A DNA stretch of 16,738 bases from assembly GCA_943372555.1 (NCBI GenBank), contig CALRZB010000030.1, positions 1 to 16,738 on the forward strand, given 5' to 3'. The stretch's first letter is position 1. Each line of letters begins with the position of its first letter. The DNA is from JAIXWP01 sp943372555. Its GTDB lineage: Bacteria > Bacteroidota > Bacteroidia > Flavobacteriales_D > Sanyastnellaceae. The translations under genes and the position numbers were made by a program. This document shows positions 13,791 through 16,738 of the stretch, one piece after another. Below the pieces are notes generated by a model that was not told where the DNA came from, ran no database searches, and was given only the letters and a program-made list of their open reading frames with translations.

Positions 13791-14192
13791 TTAGTTTACT
13801 TTCGTAACCAGCTTGTCTGCCATGTAGTCGAATAAGTTCTTTAAAGGGCCCTTCACCATCATTTCTAAGAAAGGATTGATACTGGCTTCGCAAACTAGAT
13901 GCGCATCACTAGATCCTGCTGTTTCGTGTATATGCACATTTAGATTGAAAGAAAAGGGAGAGCCTTCTGTGCTTTCGTATACAACAGATGTATTTGGTGT
14001 AGACCCAATCAAACGAAGTCCGATAGTGTATGCTCCTTGGATTTTAAAAGAACACATTTTGCCATCGCTTTTCCACTCAGTAATTTTTCCTTCAGGAAGC
14101 AATTGTTGAATGTTATCTGTATTAATGAGAAAGTCATGTACGTTGGCTGCTGGAGAAGCAACCACTACTTTTTTGCTTTCGATTGTTGTCAT
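13791..14192 (-). CDS. SRPBCC/START-like family protein
   Basis: 133 residues with the SRPBCC (polyketide cyclase/CoxG-like) pattern: a starting strand (ESKKVVVASPAANVHDFL), the LLPEGKITEWKSDGKMCSFKI block, central strands (TSVVYESTEGSPFSFNLNVHIHE) and a long C-terminal helix (INPFLEMMVKGPLKNLFDYMADKL). The fold makes a hydrophobic ligand cavity; ligand unknown. Cytoplasmic, no signal. It starts 4 nt after the pyrE stop (14197-14199), so it is translated from the pyrE transcript. It ends 10 bases from the convergent TlpA-like gene. From memory, this pair recurs in Bacteroidota, but no link with pyrimidine synthesis is established. Confidence 0.85.
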   Translation of the reverse strand: MTTIESKKVVVASPAANVHDFLINTDNIQQLLPEGKITEWKSDGKMCSFKIQGAYTIGLRLIGSTPNTSVVYESTEGSPFSFNLNVHIHETAGSSDAHLVCEASINPFLEMMVKGPLKNLFDYMADKLVTKVN

Positions 14193-14196
14193 GCAA

Positions 14197-14862
14197 TTAT
14201 ATAGAGTTAGTTGTTGTAAAAGCTTCGCTCCATTTTTCAGGATTGAGTTTCCAATTTTTCAATGCATCGTGCTGTAGAGCATCGATATAACTTGATGAAA
14301 GAGCTTTAGTGAGCAAATGATCGTAGTCACTTAGTGTATTCAATTTGCAGTTTGCAGATTGAAACGCATCACTAGCTTTTTGGAAACCATAGGTAAATAT
14401 AGCAACCATTCCGATGACATCTGCTTTTGCTTCGCGGAGTGCATCAACAGCAGTTAAGCTACTTTTCCCTGTTGAAATCAAATCTTCAATTACAACTATT
14501 TTTTGTCCTTCTTGAAAAACACCTTCTACTTGATTGCCGAGTCCATGTTTTTTTGCTTCGCTTCTCACATAGATAAATGGGAGATTAAGTGCTTCAGCTA
14601 CCAAAGCTCCTATTGCAATACCACCTGTAGCTACTCCGGCAATGACTTCCACGTCTTTATAATTTTCACGAATTTCTTCAACAAATGCATCGCGCACTCC
14701 ATTGCGAATCGCAGGGTAGGAGAGGGTTTTGCGATTATCGCAATAAATTGGTGATCGCATTCCTGATGCCCATGTGAAAGGATTGTCGGGAGATAATTTT
14801 ACTGCTGAGATTTGTAGCAAGAAATCTGCTACTTTTAACGCGCGGTCTGTTTTCGTATCCAT
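14197..14862 (-). CDS. pyrE: Orotate phosphoribosyltransferase
   Basis: Converts orotate and PRPP to orotidine 5'-monophosphate, the fifth step of UMP synthesis, in the cytoplasm. Family landmarks: SPDNPFTWASGMRSPIYCDN (typical orotate-binding N-terminal segment), GVATGGIAIGALVA, and the PRPP motif IEDLISTGKSS with Glu126-Asp127. The chosen start is the ATG at 14862 (221 residues); the longer frame to 14943 would add residues unlike any PyrE and run through the Nudix gene. This ATG overlaps, on the other strand, the Nudix ATG at 14861 within CCATGG. The SRPBCC gene follows after 4 nt. Confidence 0.96.
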   Translation of the reverse strand: MDTKTDRALKVADFLLQISAVKLSPDNPFTWASGMRSPIYCDNRKTLSYPAIRNGVRDAFVEEIRENYKDVEVIAGVATGGIAIGALVAEALNLPFIYVRSEAKKHGLGNQVEGVFQEGQKIVVIEDLISTGKSSLTAVDALREAKADVIGMVAIFTYGFQKASDAFQSANCKLNTLSDYDHLLTKALSSSYIDALQHDALKNWKLNPEKWSEAFTTTNSI

Positions 14863-15484
14863 GGCACAAAAATATAAAGTATACTTCGCAAATCGTCCAG
14901 TGATTTTTACACAGGATGAACCTGCACCAGATGAACAGTTCAAAGGTGCGGAGATTATTCGCTCATGCGGTAAAATGGATATTGTTTTAATTGAAAGTGC
15001 CGTTGCTCGCGGTGCTAAAGTGATTTATGTTGTTTGTAATGACCTTGAGAAAGCTTGGAAAAAGTTCTCTGATCAGTTCGAATTTGTTCAAGCAGCAGGA
15101 GGAGTTGTTGTGAATAAAGAGGGTAAGATGCTTTTCATCTACCGTCATGAAAAATGGGATTTGCCCAAGGGTAAAGTAGAATTTGGGGAAGAAATTTCGG
15201 AGGGAGCGCTGCGAGAAGTCGAGGAGGAGTGCTCAATTTCTGATATTTCATTGGGTAAACAGCTTAACACCTCTTGGCATACCTACATTCAGAAAGGTGA
15301 GCCAATGCTTAAAGCTACAGCTTGGTATATTATGGAATTCGGAGGTAACGGGACTCCCAAACCACAGGCGGAGGAAGGAATTACCGAAACGCGCTGGATT
15401 GGTGAAAAGGAGCTATCTATAGTCCGCTCGAATACCTATCCTTCTGTTCTGGATGTCATTCAAGATTTCCTAGAAACCAAATAA
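14861..15484 (+). CDS. Nudix hydrolase with N-terminal extension
   Basis: Hydrolyses a nucleoside diphosphate linked to another moiety; the substrate cannot be named from sequence. Reading from the ATG at 14861 gives 207 residues. Residues 1-80 (MAQKYKVYFANRPVIFTQ onward) are an extension of unknown role. The Nudix domain follows from AAGGVVVNKEGKMLFIY, with the box at 104-126: G-x5-E-x7-REVEEE-C-S-I, where Ser stands in place of the usual last Gly; the metal-binding REVEEE core is intact. The earlier ATG at 14774 lies inside pyrE and would add 29 unrelated residues, so I reject it. The gene diverges from pyrE with overlapping start codons and overlaps the M61 gene by 25 nt at its end. Confidence 0.92.
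   Translation: MAQKYKVYFANRPVIFTQDEPAPDEQFKGAEIIRSCGKMDIVLIESAVARGAKVIYVVCNDLEKAWKKFSDQFEFVQAAGGVVVNKEGKMLFIYRHEKWDLPKGKVEFGEEISEGALREVEEECSISDISLGKQLNTSWHTYIQKGEPMLKATAWYIMEFGGNGTPKPQAEEGITETRWIGEKELSIVRSNTYPSVLDVIQDFLETK
14867..14874 (-). promoter_or_regulatory. Candidate -7 box of the pyrE promoter inside the Nudix gene
   Basis: Minus strand TATTTTTG, a full match to TAnnTTTG, 4 nt before the pyrE ATG and lying within codons 3-5 of the Nudix gene. Start of transcription would fall at about 14860, so the message would be leaderless or initiate at the ATG itself. TTG lies 14 nt further upstream, a short spacer also seen next to the hbd box. Confidence 0.35.
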
Positions 15485-16738
15485 CGCAGCATTACAGGTT
15501 GTTCCGAAGGCTCGAGTAATACTTGAGTTAATTTATTTTTTCTATTTACTTCAACCGTCATTTTAGAACCTCCGGTTTTCAAGAGGTTCTGAATATTCTT
15601 GTATGGTCCGATGCCATTTATGGAAAGTATTTCATCACCGTACCATAAACCGGCAACATCAGCAGGACCGGTGGGATAGATTGTGGTGATGCTATTTTTT
15701 CCTGAACCCTCTTCAACGGTGAATCCGCAGAATGCTTCACTGAATTTGGGAGAAGCCTGCGCACGCATTTCGAGTTGATTAAAATGCAGGGCTTCTATAA
15801 TGTAAGGGATGTAATCAGAAGTTCCTTCTACTAGATGAGTGAATACATCATCGAAACTGCACTGTCCCAACTCTTCCAGAATAGTTTTATAGTCGTGCTT
15901 AGTATAGCCAATGCCTTTTTTTCCAAATTCATTGTAAAGTCGAAGCATCACATCATCCAAGCTCGATTTATTGCCGGTGTTTTTTCTAATTCGACTATCA
16001 CAGATGTAAGCTATCAAGCAGCCCTCGTTATAGATAGACACTTTTCTCCACGGAATACCCGCTGCATAGCCATCTAGCCAAGTCTCTAAGCTGCTTTGCG
16101 CAACAGAGATGTTGAAGTGTCCGGGATTGTCCATGTGCTCTTGTATTGCCTCTGCCAATACTGTGTTCCACTGTTCTTCATTGAGCAGCCCACATCTGTA
16201 TAGCAAGTAATCGCCATAATACGTTGTCACACCTTCGGCTACATAGCCAAGCTCACTGTAATTTTCTTTGGTAAAATCATAGGGCATCATTTCAATTGGA
16301 CGAATATTTTTGATATTCCAAGTATGAAATAATTCGTGGCAAGAAATGGCTAAAAGGTCGGTGTATGGCACGCCGTTCGTAAATTCTGTAGCGGGCCCCA
16401 TAGCTATCACAGTGGAGTTTCTGTGCTCCACGCCGTGTCTTACAAAGTATGGGGGGAAGTGAAATAGAAAGTGATATTCTTCACAAGGAATATCTCCAAA
16501 CAAATCAAAATGGGCTTGTGTGAACTTGGTAAAATCACCGAGCAAACGTTCGGTATTGAATTGTATTTTTCCTTGAATCCAAATATTGAAATTGACTTCG
16601 TTGCATTGGTATTGATGATGCTGAAGTGAAGAGGACGCTATTAAAGGACAGTCTGCGAGCTCATCAAAGCCACTTGCCGTAAGCACTGTATGAGATTCTT
16701 TTGAAAGCCCAGTTGCGATTTGGTATCCTGACGGAAGT
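15460..16738 (-). CDS. M61-family metallopeptidase with PDZ domain (5' end outside window)
   Basis: Zinc aminopeptidase of the M61 (glycyl aminopeptidase-like) type. The frame is open to the window edge and yields the C-terminal 425 residues; bacterial relatives have about 550-620, so the N-terminal beta domain is missing. The zinc site HELFHTWN (HExxH, bases 16324-16338) is followed by YVAEGVTTYYGDY, with the third zinc ligand Glu. A PDZ domain lies near the C-terminus (TIYPTGPADVAGLWYGDEIL, then SINGIGPYKNIQNLL). The GTG at 16684-16686 is internal, since upstream codons read LPSGYQIATGLSKESHT, a natural continuation of the family. Export cannot be judged without the N-terminus. Its stop lies inside the Nudix gene (25-nt convergent overlap). 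Confidence 0.93.
   Translation of the reverse strand, partial: LPSGYQIATGLSKESHTVLTASGFDELADCPLIASSSLQHHQYQCNEVNFNIWIQGKIQFNTERLLGDFTKFTQAHFDLFGDIPCEEYHFLFHFPPYFVRHGVEHRNSTVIAMGPATEFTNGVPYTDLLAISCHELFHTWNIKNIRPIEMMPYDFTKENYSELGYVAEGVTTYYGDYLLYRCGLLNEEQWNTVLAEAIQEHMDNPGHFNISVAQSSLETWLDGYAAGIPWRKVSIYNEGCLIAYICDSRIRKNTGNKSSLDDVMLRLYNEFGKKGIGYTKHDYKTILEELGQCSFDDVFTHLVEGTSDYIPYIIEALHFNQLEMRAQASPKFSEAFCGFTVEEGSGKNSITTIYPTGPADVAGLWYGDEILSINGIGPYKNIQNLLKTGGSKMTVEVNRKNKLTQVLLEPSEQPVMLRYLVSRKS

Noticed and set aside
14774..14860. Upstream in-frame ATG for the Nudix gene at 14774
   Set aside because: The extra 29 residues are antisense to the conserved PyrE N-terminus and do not resemble a Nudix extension.
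14863..14943. Upstream in-frame start for pyrE at 14943
   Set aside because: Adds 27 residues absent from PyrE proteins and lies wholly in the Nudix coding region.

Overview
The window reads as a chromosomal segment of a Bacteroidota bacterium, most likely of the class Flavobacteriia. The evidence is a type IX secretion C-terminal sorting domain, DUF4369/TlpA-type envelope proteins, the order DUF3822-rsmD-coaD, promoter-like TAnnTTTG boxes close to start codons, and a general lack of Shine-Dalgarno sequences. The base composition looks AT-rich and fairly even. I see no tRNA, rRNA, CRISPR array, transposase or phage gene, and no intergenic stretch longer than about 165 bases.

Layout. (1) 1-810, minus: 3-hydroxyacyl-CoA dehydrogenase, cut by the window start. 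It diverges from a plus-strand pair (975-3372): a long-chain acyl-CoA synthetase and a PAP2-family lipid phosphatase. (2) 3327-3884, minus: an orphan protein of unknown function, tail-to-tail with the phosphatase and overlapping it by 46 bases. (3) 4047-6278, plus: a TlpA-like thioredoxin lipoprotein and a cytoplasmic glycerophosphodiester phosphodiesterase. (4) 6337-8843, minus: a two-gene unit, a YcxB-like membrane protein coupled by an ATGA overlap to a large type IX-secreted beta-propeller protein. Each end of this unit is bordered by an array of related G-rich octamers (6279-6334 and 8844-8915). (5) 8999-13780, plus: a tight five-gene run of RecD-like helicase, DUF3822 protein, rsmD, coaD and a second TlpA-like protein whose active site is SxxC instead of CxxC. 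(6) 13791-14862, minus: pyrE followed by an SRPBCC protein. (7) 14861-15484, plus: a Nudix hydrolase whose ATG overlaps the ATG of pyrE head-to-head in a single CCATGG. (8) 15460-16738, minus: an M61-type metallopeptidase with a PDZ domain, cut by the window end.

Most of this is housekeeping: fatty acid and phospholipid turnover, CoA synthesis, pyrimidine synthesis, rRNA methylation and envelope redox. The unusual items are the two octamer arrays that bracket the secreted-protein unit, one filling a convergent gap and one abutting a start codon; the zero-length divergent pyrE/Nudix junction; and the single-cysteine thioredoxin-like protein in the coaD operon. I find no complete new defence or mobile system here.
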